Shown piece after piece: positions 1 to 9,002 of a stretch of 64,000 nt of DNA. Source of the DNA: Dietzia sp. ANT_WB102 (GTDB lineage: Bacteria > Actinomycetota > Actinomycetes > Mycobacteriales > Mycobacteriaceae); contig NZ_VOBA01000001.1 of NCBI RefSeq assembly GCF_008369165.1, positions 1,729,630 to 1,793,629 on the forward strand, given 5' to 3'. Below the pieces are notes generated by a model. It searched no databases. It was not told the origin of the DNA and saw nothing but the letters and a program-made list of their open reading frames with translations. The position numbers and the translations under genes were made by a program. Numbering within the stretch: position 1 is the stretch's first letter; each line of letters opens with the position of its first letter.

Positions 1-198
1 GCGTTCGCCCAGCGCCGCAAGACCCTGCGTGCCGCCCTGTCCGGGTGGGCGGGCTCCGGCGCCGACGCCGAACTCGCGCTGACCGAGGCCGCGGTTGACC
101 CGAAGGCCCGGGGAGAGCAGCTCACCACCGCCGACTTCGTCCGTATCGCGGAGGCGGCGGTGCGGCTCGGGATCGGTCCGGCGCACCGCGAGCCGTAG
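1..198 (+). CDS. rsmA: 16S rRNA dimethyladenosine transferase RsmA/KsgA, C-terminal fragment
   Basis: Frame 1 is open from the window edge and ends at TAG 196-198, giving the last 65 residues. The segment begins [13 protein letters not shown] and contains a [16 protein letters not shown]-type stretch, which is typical of the C-terminal helical domain of RsmA (KsgA), the enzyme that dimethylates two adjacent adenines near the 3' end of 16S rRNA using S-adenosylmethionine. The catalytic Rossmann domain lies upstream of the window. ispE follows 10 bp later, and rsmA-ispE is the usual order in this bacterial order. Identification rests on the short tail plus this context. Confidence 0.82.
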   Translation, partial: AFAQRRKTLRAALSGWAGSGADAELALTEAAVDPKARGEQLTTADFVRIAEAAVRLGIGPAHREP

Positions 199-208
199 GC
201 TGGTGGTC

Positions 209-1282
209 ATGTCCCGCGACGCCTCCACCTCCGCCGGCGCGCGCGCCGTGACGGCCGTCGCCCCCGCCAAGATCAACCTCCACCTCGCAGTGGGGGACGT
301 GCGCGCCGACGGTTTCCACGACCTGCTCACCGTGTACCGGGCCGTGGACCTGTGGGAGCAGGTCACCGTCGAGCTCGTCGGTGAGCGTAGGTCCGGCGCC
401 CGTGGCGACACGGTCGCGGCAGAGCGCGGCGGGGTCGACGACGGCGACGACGACACCATCATCGTCACCGGACCCGGCGCCCCGCAGGTGCCCACGGACC
501 GGAGCAATCTCGCCGCGCGGGCGGTCGATCTGCTCCGCGAGGAAGCCGGGTCGGACGCCCGCATCGCGATCCGGATCCACAAGGGCGTCCCCGTGGCCGG
601 CGGGATGGCCGGCGGGAGCGCGGATGCCGCGGCCGCACTCGTGGCCACGGACCGGCTGCTCGGTCTGGGATTGGGTCGGGCGGCGTTGGAGGAGCGGGCC
701 GCCCACCTGGGCAGCGACGTGCCCTTCTGTATCCGCGGCGGTACGGCGCTGGGCACCGGGCGCGGCGAGAAGGTGGCCACGCTGCTGCACGCCCGCGCCG
801 AACAGCACATCGTGCTCGCCCTGGCAGACGGCGGACTGTCCACCCCGACGGTGTTCGCCGAACTCGACCGACTGCGCGCCGAGCGCGGTGAGGTCGACCC
901 GATCCACGCGGGTGACGCCCCTGCCCGCTCGGGCGCGCCCGGCCGCGGCCTGCCGCGCGCGGCCGGGGTCGAGCCGCTCGTCGAGGCCCTCGCCGGCGAT
1001 AACCCGGCCGCCGTGGCCGGGCTCCTGGCGAATGACCTGGAGCCCGCGGCGCTGGCGCTCATGCCCGCCCTGCGTAGGACGCTGCGCGCGGGCCGGGAGG
1101 CGGGAGCCCTCCGCGGCATGGTGTCCGGCTCCGGACCCACCTGCCTGTTTTTCTGCACCGACCGAGACCACGCGATCGCCGTCGCCGCCGAGATCAGCGA
1201 GCACGGCGTCGCCCGCGAGGTCCGCGTGACCCGCGGCCCGGTCGGCGGCGCACGCATCGTCGACGACCCCACAGGAAAGTAG
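209..1282 (+). CDS. ispE: 4-diphosphocytidyl-2-C-methyl-D-erythritol kinase
   Basis: GHMP-family kinase of the MEP isoprenoid pathway that phosphorylates CDP-methylerythritol. Predicted 357 residues. The N-terminal AKINLHL motif sits near residue 20, the glycine-rich ATP loop (PVAGGMAGGSADAA) near residues 128-141, and the C-terminal SGSGPT motif near residue 305. An upstream reading would add 38 arginine/serine-rich residues overlapping rsmA. I chose ATG 209 because the homologous sequence begins just after it. An acidic insertion (about residues 57-82, ending DDGDDD) makes it longer than typical IspE. The stop is 2 bp before the ABC-F start, so the genes are probably cotranscribed. Confidence 0.93.
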   Translation: MSRDASTSAGARAVTAVAPAKINLHLAVGDVRADGFHDLLTVYRAVDLWEQVTVELVGERRSGARGDTVAAERGGVDDGDDDTIIVTGPGAPQVPTDRSNLAARAVDLLREEAGSDARIAIRIHKGVPVAGGMAGGSADAAAALVATDRLLGLGLGRAALEERAAHLGSDVPFCIRGGTALGTGRGEKVATLLHARAEQHIVLALADGGLSTPTVFAELDRLRAERGEVDPIHAGDAPARSGAPGRGLPRAAGVEPLVEALAGDNPAAVAGLLANDLEPAALALMPALRRTLRAGREAGALRGMVSGSGPTCLFFCTDRDHAIAVAAEISEHGVAREVRVTRGPVGGARIVDDPTGK

Positions 1283-1284
1283 AG

Positions 1285-3216
<1,932 letters not shown>

Positions 3217-3225
3217 TCGCCCGCC

Positions 3226-3345
3226 ATCCCGCTCGCGGCACATCCCGCTCGTCGCATGTCCCGCTTGCCGCCCGTCCCGCTCGCCGCCCGTCCCGCTCGC
3301 CGCCCGTCCCGCTCGCCGCCCGTTCAGCTCGCCGCACGTCCAGCC
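3226..3345. repeat. 16-bp tandem repeat array (about 7.5 units)
   Basis: Units begin at 3226, 3242, 3258, 3274, 3290, 3306, 3322 and 3338 with an exact 16-bp period. Three consecutive units (3274-3321) are identical, GTCCCGCTCGCCGCCC, and the outer units diverge. The array starts 10 bp after the ABC-F stop codon and fills much of the intergenic region. It has no spacers, so it is not a CRISPR. I see no coding logic, since the period is not a multiple of three. Confidence 0.95.
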
Positions 3346-3353
3346 ATGGTGTT

Positions 3354-3428
3354 TTGGTAGCAATCACGGACATATTGGTGGCGTGCACGTAGCCCCCTCA
3401 GGCTTCTTGCCCCACTGAGTGCTACCAA
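3354..3428. repeat. Widely spaced inverted repeat upstream of the AbiEi/DUF559 gene
   Basis: TTGGTAGCA at 3354-3362 is matched by its perfect reverse complement at 3420-3428, with a 57-bp spacer that contains a GTGCAC palindrome. It lies in the lower-GC DNA between the 16-bp repeat array and the gene starting at 3521. It could be a looping operator, a long hairpin, or remnant ends of an insertion. The sequence alone does not decide. Confidence 0.5.
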
Positions 3429-3520
3429 TTTCACCTGAGCGTCTGTGGATGGTCGTCATCCCTTTTCACAGTCATCGCACCGGCCGGATTTGAGAGCGTT
3501 CCCCGCGGGAAGCTCATCAT

Positions 3521-4408
3521 GTGACCTCGAATGATCCGGCACGACCCTTTATCGGCAGCTACGCGCTGGCAGCGGGCCGTGTGACAAAACATGCCTTGCG
3601 CTCCTCGTACAGCAGAATCTTTCCGGACGTGTACACCGAAGCGTCCGCTCCGATAGACGCGTTGACCCGTGTCCGCGCGGCAGCGCTATGGGCGCCGCCC
3701 GGGTCGATCGTCTGTGGACTGGCGGCCGCGCACCTGCATGGTGAGCGGTGGTACTCCCCGGAGTCGCTGCTAGGCGAGGTCGACATTTATACAGTCGGCC
3801 CTACACACTCGCCTCCCGGAGTGCGTACACGCAGACTCAGGAGTTCGCTGCCCCAGGGGCAGCGTGACGTGCGCTCCGGCATCGCCTGCACCTCAGTCGC
3901 GAGGACGGCGATTGACATCGCGAGGTGGGAGGACGACGACGAGAGGGCAATCGCGAAGGTCGACGCCGTCTGCAACAGGGCTCGGATGAACGTGTCCGAG
4001 GTGCGGGCACTCGCGTCCACACTGAGCGGACTGCACGGACTGCGTCGAGTGCGGGACCTCCTGCGCGAGTGCGATCACAGTGCGGACTCGCCGCGGGAGA
4101 CGAGGCTGAGGCTCATCCTCAACCGATCCACGTTGCCGAACCCGATTCCGCAGTTGGCCATCTACAACGAGCACGGGGTGAGGGTGACAGTCGCGGACTT
4201 CGGGTATCCGGAATCGCGGGTAGCGATCTTCTACGACGGGGAGGTCCACCGTCGGCAGTCCACCTGGGAGCACGACGCGCGAGTCAACGCCGAGTTGGCT
4301 GAACTGGGCTGGCAGGTCATCCGCGTCACGGCGCAGATGCTGCGTAGCCACGCCACGGTCATCCGTCAGATCGAGGCGGCATTGTGTCGTGGGCGGGCCG
4401 CGCCGTAG
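3521..4408 (+). CDS. AbiEi-like / DUF559 (Vsr-fold endonuclease-like) protein
   Basis: 295 residues from GTG 3521, with a purine-rich GCGGGAAG ribosome site just upstream. The N-terminal third resembles the type IV toxin-antitoxin AbiEi antitoxin domain (a segment around IFPDVYTEASAPIDALTRV and a CGLAAAHLHG-type stretch). The C-terminal 60 residues resemble DUF559, with VADFGYPESRVAIFYDGEVHR and ELGWQVIRVT as the core of a small endonuclease-like fold. Such orphan genes are common in actinobacteria and their function is unknown. No AbiEii nucleotidyltransferase toxin lies next to it, so a working toxin-antitoxin pair is not supported. G+C content looks lower than its neighbours, consistent with acquisition. 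Confidence 0.72.
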   Translation: MTSNDPARPFIGSYALAAGRVTKHALRSSYSRIFPDVYTEASAPIDALTRVRAAALWAPPGSIVCGLAAAHLHGERWYSPESLLGEVDIYTVGPTHSPPGVRTRRLRSSLPQGQRDVRSGIACTSVARTAIDIARWEDDDERAIAKVDAVCNRARMNVSEVRALASTLSGLHGLRRVRDLLRECDHSADSPRETRLRLILNRSTLPNPIPQLAIYNEHGVRVTVADFGYPESRVAIFYDGEVHRRQSTWEHDARVNAELAELGWQVIRVTAQMLRSHATVIRQIEAALCRGRAAP

Positions 4409-4466
4409 CTTGAGCGCGACTCGGGAGGAGACTGTTCAATTTGGTCGCAGTCAGGGCGGCGCGATA

Positions 4467-4516
4467 CCTGATAGCGCGATCTGGCTGCTCCCAAACTCGG
4501 CGTATTTGCTATCAGG
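4467..4516. repeat. Inverted repeat downstream of the AbiEi/DUF559 gene
   Basis: CCTGATAGC at 4467-4475 has a perfect inverted copy, GCTATCAGG, at 4508-4516 with a 32-bp spacer. It lies 58 bp after the stop codon of the AbiEi/DUF559 gene. No T-run follows, so it is a poor intrinsic terminator. It may be a hairpin or a protein-binding dyad. The remaining bases up to 4666 show no gene. Confidence 0.45.
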
Positions 4517-4666
4517 CAGAAGGCATCACATAGCGAATGTCAGATATGGCGTGGGGCGTGGGCGGCGTGGTGCCTGGGCTGCTGAGTGCGGAGTGGGTGG
4601 CGGGGGACAGGGGCGGTTGGGGCCGCGTGGGCGGCGCAGAGGGCGGCCGCGGGGAGGGGCCGCAGG

Positions 4667-5368
4667 TCAGACGGTGGCGTGGATCGCGGTCAGCAGCGCG
4701 TCGGGGTCGGTGAGGTCCGGCAGGACTGCGTGGGCCCCGGCGGCGTGGAGGTCGTCGGCGGAGACCCTGCCGGTGGCCACGGCGACACACGCGGCGCCCG
4801 CGTCGAGTGCGCCGCGAACGTCGTGGACGTGATCGCCGACGATCACGGCCTGCTCGGGGCTGACGTCGAGGCCGCGGGTCCGGGCGGCAGCGATGGCGTC
4901 CCGGACGAGGAGGGCGCGGTCGGCGTGATGATCACCGAACGCGCCAAGGCCGGGATCGGGAAGTCCGTGGAAACCACAGAGCCGCAGCTTGAGAAGCGCG
5001 GTCCGGCGCATGTTGCCCGTGACGATCCCCTGGTGCAACCGCGGGTACTCGGCCAGAGCGGCGACCGCCTCGTGGGCGCCGGGTAGGGGACCGCCACCAC
5101 CGGCGAGGAGATCGTGCCCGAAGATTTCGCACCTCCGGGCAACAGCCTCCATCAGGGCGAAGACCATCTCGTCGTCGTGCAGCTCCACCCCGTTCCTCTC
5201 GAGCAGGTCGGTGAGGATCGCCCGGTCGGTCCGCCCGGCGAAGGACGCCCCCATGACGGGGTCGCGGCCGAGGAAGTCGGCGAGTGTCGGCGCGATCATG
5301 CGAGCGCCGAAGCCAGCCGGGTCGAGGAGGGTAAGGTCCAGATCCCACAAAACCAGTACGGTGGTCAT
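4667..5368 (-). CDS. HAD-family hydrolase (phosphatase-like)
   Basis: 233-residue haloacid dehalogenase-superfamily protein. The nucleophile motif appears as DLDLTLLD with Asp9 and Asp11. Later comes a phosphate-binding SFAGRTDRA region and a C-terminal motif IV (VIVGDHVHDV, near residue 185). The cap resembles the phosphoglycolate phosphatase/PGMB-type helical cap, so it is probably a small-molecule phosphatase; the substrate is unknown. ATG 5368 is preferred over upstream readings because GGAGG lies 9 bp before it and the conserved motif starts within 10 residues. It is transcribed alone, divergent from ppk2 across a tandem-repeat region. Confidence 0.85.
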   Translation of the reverse strand: MTTVLVLWDLDLTLLDPAGFGARMIAPTLADFLGRDPVMGASFAGRTDRAILTDLLERNGVELHDDEMVFALMEAVARRCEIFGHDLLAGGGGPLPGAHEAVAALAEYPRLHQGIVTGNMRRTALLKLRLCGFHGLPDPGLGAFGDHHADRALLVRDAIAAARTRGLDVSPEQAVIVGDHVHDVRGALDAGAACVAVATGRVSADDLHAAGAHAVLPDLTDPDALLTAIHATV

Positions 5369-5514
5369 TTCTCGAACGCCTCCACTAGCGGGGACAGCCA
5401 GGTGACGAGCAGGTGGCGTAGAGGACGGGGTCGCGGGGTCGCACCCCGCCAGTATTCCGGACTCCGTGTGCGAGTGCCTCACAAGGGACGGAACGCCCCG
5501 CGCCCGCGGGACCA

Positions 5515-5599
5515 GCGCCCGCTCCGCGCCCGCTCCGCGCCCGCTCCGCGCCCGCTCCGCGCCCGCTCCGCGCCCGCTCCGCGCCCGCTCCGCGCCCGC
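5515..5599. repeat. 11-bp tandem repeat array, GCGCCCGCTCC
   Basis: Seven perfect copies of an 11-bp unit run from 5515 to 5591, followed by a partial eighth to 5599. The array lies between the divergent HAD gene and ppk2, ending 95 bp before the ppk2 start, so it lies in or next to the promoter region. The copies are identical, which suggests recent expansion or active slippage. The unit length is not a multiple of three and no convincing gene crosses it. Confidence 0.97.
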
Positions 5600-5693
5600 G
5601 TCGCCCCCACAGGAGCCGCGGGAGAGGATGTACGAGAACTGTCATCTTCCGCGTCCGGACCGGAGAGACGGGTGGGGCTCGTAGGATCGGGCC

Positions 5694-6611
5694 ATGAGCA
5701 GCAAGAAGCCGGCTGGCAAGAACGGCAAGTCAGACAAGCACTCAAAGGCCTCCGCGTCCAAGAGCGGCCCGAACAAGAGCGGCCCCAAGAAAAAGGACCT
5801 GCTCCCCAGCGGTCTGGAGAAGCTCCCGAAGAAGGCGTACGAGAACGAACTCGAAAGGCTACAGGCAGAGCTGGTCGAGATGCAGGCTTGGCTCAGGGAG
5901 ACCGGGAACCGGCTGGTCGTCGTGTTCGAGGGGCGCGATGCCGCAGGCAAGGGCTCGGCGATCAAGCGGATGACGCAGTACCTCAACCCGCGGCACGCCC
6001 GGGTCGTGGCGCTGCCGGCCCCGACGGACGTGCACAAGACGCAATGGTATTTCCAGCGCTACATCGAGCACCTGCCGGCGGCCGGGGAGATCGTGATCTT
6101 CGACCGGTCCTGGTATAACCGGGCCGGCGTGGAGCGGGTGATGGGCTTCTGTACGCCCGACGAGTACCGCCGGTTCCTGCACCAGGCGCCGATCTTCGAG
6201 CGACTGCTGGTGGAAGACGGGATCATGCTGCGCAAGTACTGGTTCTCGGTGTCCGACGAGGAGCAGGAGCGCCGCTTCCAGTCGCGGCACGAGGACCCGA
6301 TGCGACGGTGGAAGCTCTCGCCGATGGACCTGGAGTCCATCAACCGGTGGGAGGAGTACAGCCGAGCCAAGGACGAGATGTTTGTCCACACCGACATCCC
6401 CGAGGCGCCGTGGTTCACGGTCGAGTCGGAGGACAAGAAGCGTTCGCGGATCAACGTCATCTCGCACCTGCTGTCCACGGTGCCGTGGGAGCAGCTCGAG
6501 CCGCCCGAGTTCGATATCCCTGAGCGGCCGGAGGGGTCGAACTACGAGCGTCCGCCGCGCGAGGAGTTTAAGTATGTGCCGGACGTGGCCTCGCAGTTGT
6601 TGGAGGAGTGA
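5694..6611 (+). CDS. ppk2: Polyphosphate kinase 2 family protein
   Basis: 305 residues. PPK2 enzymes transfer phosphate between polyphosphate and nucleotides. Residues 1-40 are a Lys/Ser-rich disordered tail. The core has Walker A GRDAAGKGSAIK (about 80-91), a lid region and Walker B FDRSWYNRAGVERVMGF (about 136), all diagnostic of single-domain PPK2. Length and the YWFSVSDEEQERRF region fit class I PPK2, but the class and preferred nucleotide cannot be assigned by eye. A Ppx/GppA homologue lies at 58426 in the same window, not adjacent. The upstream region contains the 11-bp repeat array. Confidence 0.92.
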   Translation: MSSKKPAGKNGKSDKHSKASASKSGPNKSGPKKKDLLPSGLEKLPKKAYENELERLQAELVEMQAWLRETGNRLVVVFEGRDAAGKGSAIKRMTQYLNPRHARVVALPAPTDVHKTQWYFQRYIEHLPAAGEIVIFDRSWYNRAGVERVMGFCTPDEYRRFLHQAPIFERLLVEDGIMLRKYWFSVSDEEQERRFQSRHEDPMRRWKLSPMDLESINRWEEYSRAKDEMFVHTDIPEAPWFTVESEDKKRSRINVISHLLSTVPWEQLEPPEFDIPERPEGSNYERPPREEFKYVPDVASQLLEE

Positions 6612-6691
6612 CCGCCCGCGCAGTGTCCGCGCACCGCTGGCGCAGTGCCCGCGCAGTGTCGCCCGTGCCGGACGCGCCGGGGGCAACGAAG

Positions 6692-6703
6692 TAGGAAATC
6701 CTA
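6692..6703. promoter_or_regulatory. Short dyad upstream of the HIBYL-CoA hydrolase-like gene
   Basis: TAGGA-AA-TCCTA is a perfect dyad in the 135-bp gap between ppk2 and the gene at 6747, 44 bp upstream of its start. It is A/T-richer than its surroundings and well placed for an operator, but no regulator is encoded next to it. Speculative. Confidence 0.3.
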
Positions 6704-6746
6704 GTATCTGCGCGCTGGCCTGGGCACGGCCTGACATTATGGAGCC

Positions 6747-7790
6747 ATGAGCGATTACGTCATCAGCCGGCGTGAAGGCCGGATACAGCACATCATCTTG
6801 GACCGCCCCAAGGCCCTGAACTCGCTGGACCTGCCCATGTGCCGGGCCCTGCACACCGCGCTGGACGAGGCCGCTGCCGACACGGGCGTCGAGGCCGTCG
6901 TCACCACCAGCACCTCGGAGAAGGCGTTCTGCGCGGGGGGCGACATCCGTGCGCTACGGGACGCGGCGGTGGCCGGCGAGCACGAGAAGAATCACGAATT
7001 CTTCTCCGAGGAGTACGCGATGGACGCCGCGTACCACTACCACCGCGTTCCCACCGTCGCCGTCATCCACGGGGTAGCGATGGGCGGCGGTCTGGGCATC
7101 TCGATCAACGGTTCGCACCGCGTCGTCACCAAGAAGGTCATGATGGCCATGCCGGAGACGGCGATCGGCTTCATCCCCGACGTCGGTGCCAGCCACTTCC
7201 TGCCTCGCCTGTGTGGAGGGGGCCCGCGTGGCCTGGCGGTCGCGATCTACCTGGGCACCACGGGCGTGCGGATGAACTCCGCCGACGCCCTCTACACCGG
7301 CCTGGCCACCCACCTGATCGACGACGACGAGCGCAACGCCTTCGTCGACGCCATTGCAGCCAACGGCGTGGCAGACGCGCTGGATCGATTCACCCTGGAC
7401 CACTCCGCAGCAGGGGAGTCCGCCGTCGAGGCGAACATCGAGCGCATCGAGGACGTCTTCTCCCGCGACACCGTGCAGGAGATGATCGCGGCGCTCGAGG
7501 CCGGAGAGCAGGACGAGTGGGCCACCTCCACGCTCGAAATGCTGCGATCGCACTGCCCGACGTCGGTCATCGCCACCATCGAGTTGCTGCGCGCTGGCGC
7601 GAAGGCCGAGGACCTGCGGGAATGCCTGGCAGGCGAGCTGGCCCTGGGTGCGTGGATTACCGCTCGCCCGGATTTCGTCGAGGGTGTGCGCGCCGTGGTG
7701 ATCGATAAGGACCGCAATCCCACCTGGGTTCCCGCGGACCTTGACGCCGTGGACGTTGATGGAATCCGTTCGGCGCTCGCGAGGAGCTGA
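6747..7790 (+). CDS. 3-hydroxyisobutyryl-CoA hydrolase-like crotonase-family enzyme
   Basis: 347 residues, the length of the HIBYL-CoA hydrolase branch of the crotonase superfamily rather than ordinary enoyl-CoA hydratase (about 260). The oxyanion-hole segments are FCAGGDIRAL (about 61-70) and HGVAMGGGLG (about 108). The ETAIGFIPDVGASHFL segment (about 138-153) matches the HIBCH pattern, with an acidic residue in the catalytic position. The likely role is hydrolysis of 3-hydroxyisobutyryl-CoA in valine catabolism. The extended C-terminal region is also typical. It appears monocistronic. Confidence 0.85.
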   Translation: MSDYVISRREGRIQHIILDRPKALNSLDLPMCRALHTALDEAAADTGVEAVVTTSTSEKAFCAGGDIRALRDAAVAGEHEKNHEFFSEEYAMDAAYHYHRVPTVAVIHGVAMGGGLGISINGSHRVVTKKVMMAMPETAIGFIPDVGASHFLPRLCGGGPRGLAVAIYLGTTGVRMNSADALYTGLATHLIDDDERNAFVDAIAANGVADALDRFTLDHSAAGESAVEANIERIEDVFSRDTVQEMIAALEAGEQDEWATSTLEMLRSHCPTSVIATIELLRAGAKAEDLRECLAGELALGAWITARPDFVEGVRAVVIDKDRNPTWVPADLDAVDVDGIRSALARS

Positions 7791-7847
7791 TCGGGCTACT
7801 CTGAGCAGCGTCCGGCGCATGGGACGCCGCCACCTGTGAGGAGAGCC

Positions 7848-8990
7848 ATGGCCACCATCGGTGACGGTACGCGCGACCCGGAGGTGTTCGCGCCCCACGA
7901 AGAGCCCAAAGGCTGGGGAATCGCCGGTGTCACGGTGGTGTCGTTGGCAGCCTTCTTCGTGGTGCTGTGGGGGATCTCCTCGTACTCCCACATCATCATG
8001 CCGGCGTTTCTGGCGCTCAACCTGGTCATCGCGGCCCAGCCCCTGCAGCGGTTGCTGGAGCGGGCCGGGCTGCCCCGGTGGGGCGCGATGATCGTCGTCC
8101 TGGTGGTCCTCTACCTGCTCCTGGTCGCGCTGGTCGGGATGCTGGTGTGGGCGCTGTGGGTTGCCGCTGACGAGATTCCGCAATACCAGGACAAGTTCGT
8201 CGATCTCTATGACCAGTCCCTCGCGTTTCTGGCCACGTTCGGCGTGAGTGCCGACCAGGTGGCGGCGAGCCTTCAGGGCGTGCTGGACCCCGGCACCGTC
8301 ATCGGGGCGGTGCAAAACGTGGCGGGGCAGCTGTCCGCGGCGGGCGGTCAGCTCGCCATTCTGGTGATCGCACTGACCTTCCTCGTCTTTGACCTCCCGG
8401 GGATCTCGAGTCGCCGCGCCGTGATCGCCCGGCAGAGACCGCGTCTCGCCGACGCCCTCGGCGCGTTCAGTGACGGTGTCAAGTCGTACTGGATCGTCTC
8501 CACCGTTTTCGGCCTCATCGTGGCTGTCATGGATGTGATCGCCCTGCTGGTCCTCGGCGTCCCGCTCGCCCTGGTGTGGGGCGTGCTGGCGTTCGTGACG
8601 AACTACATCCCCAACATCGGCTTCGTGCTGGGTCTGGTTCCTCCGGCGCTGTTCGCGCTTCTCACCGGCGGCCCCGTGGACGCCATCTGGGTCGTGGTCA
8701 TCTACTGCGTGGTCAATCTCGTCATGCAGAGTTTCATCCAACCCAAGTTCACCGGGGACGCCGTCGGGTTGACCCCGAGTGTCACGTTCCTGTCGCTGGT
8801 GTTCTGGTCCGTCGTGGCGGGCGCGCTCGGGGCGATCCTCGCGGTCCCGCTCACCCTCGCAGTCAAGGCGCTCCTCGTGGACGCCGACTCCAGGCTGTCC
8901 TGGCTGTCGATTTTCCTCACAGCTCCGGACGCGGAATCAAAGCGTGATCGGCGCCGCGCGATGCGATTGCAGGCGGCCCGGCGGCCGTAG
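7848..8990 (+). CDS. AI-2E family transporter
   Basis: Integral membrane protein of 380 residues with about eight hydrophobic segments in the AI-2E (PF01594-type) arrangement: helices near the N-terminus, a soluble segment (about 110-165), then paired helices including the conserved TNYIPNIGFVLGLVPPALFA stretch. Family members have been linked to export of autoinducer-2 or to Na+/H+ antiport, so the substrate is open. A GTG 12 bp upstream could also start the protein, but GAGGAG at 7838-7843 is placed to serve ATG 7848. The gene converges on the serine hydrolase at 9003. Confidence 0.85.
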   Translation: MATIGDGTRDPEVFAPHEEPKGWGIAGVTVVSLAAFFVVLWGISSYSHIIMPAFLALNLVIAAQPLQRLLERAGLPRWGAMIVVLVVLYLLLVALVGMLVWALWVAADEIPQYQDKFVDLYDQSLAFLATFGVSADQVAASLQGVLDPGTVIGAVQNVAGQLSAAGGQLAILVIALTFLVFDLPGISSRRAVIARQRPRLADALGAFSDGVKSYWIVSTVFGLIVAVMDVIALLVLGVPLALVWGVLAFVTNYIPNIGFVLGLVPPALFALLTGGPVDAIWVVVIYCVVNLVMQSFIQPKFTGDAVGLTPSVTFLSLVFWSVVAGALGAILAVPLTLAVKALLVDADSRLSWLSIFLTAPDAESKRDRRRAMRLQAARRP

Positions 8991-9002
8991 TCGAGGTCGA
9001 AG

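Noticed and set aside
3226-5599. CRISPR array
   Set aside because: The 16-bp and 11-bp repeats are head-to-tail without spacers, and no cas genes are present.
6954-8741. 595-codon antisense frame across the HIBYL-CoA hydrolase-like and AI-2E genes
   Set aside because: It crosses two clearly coding genes and has no recognisable domain.
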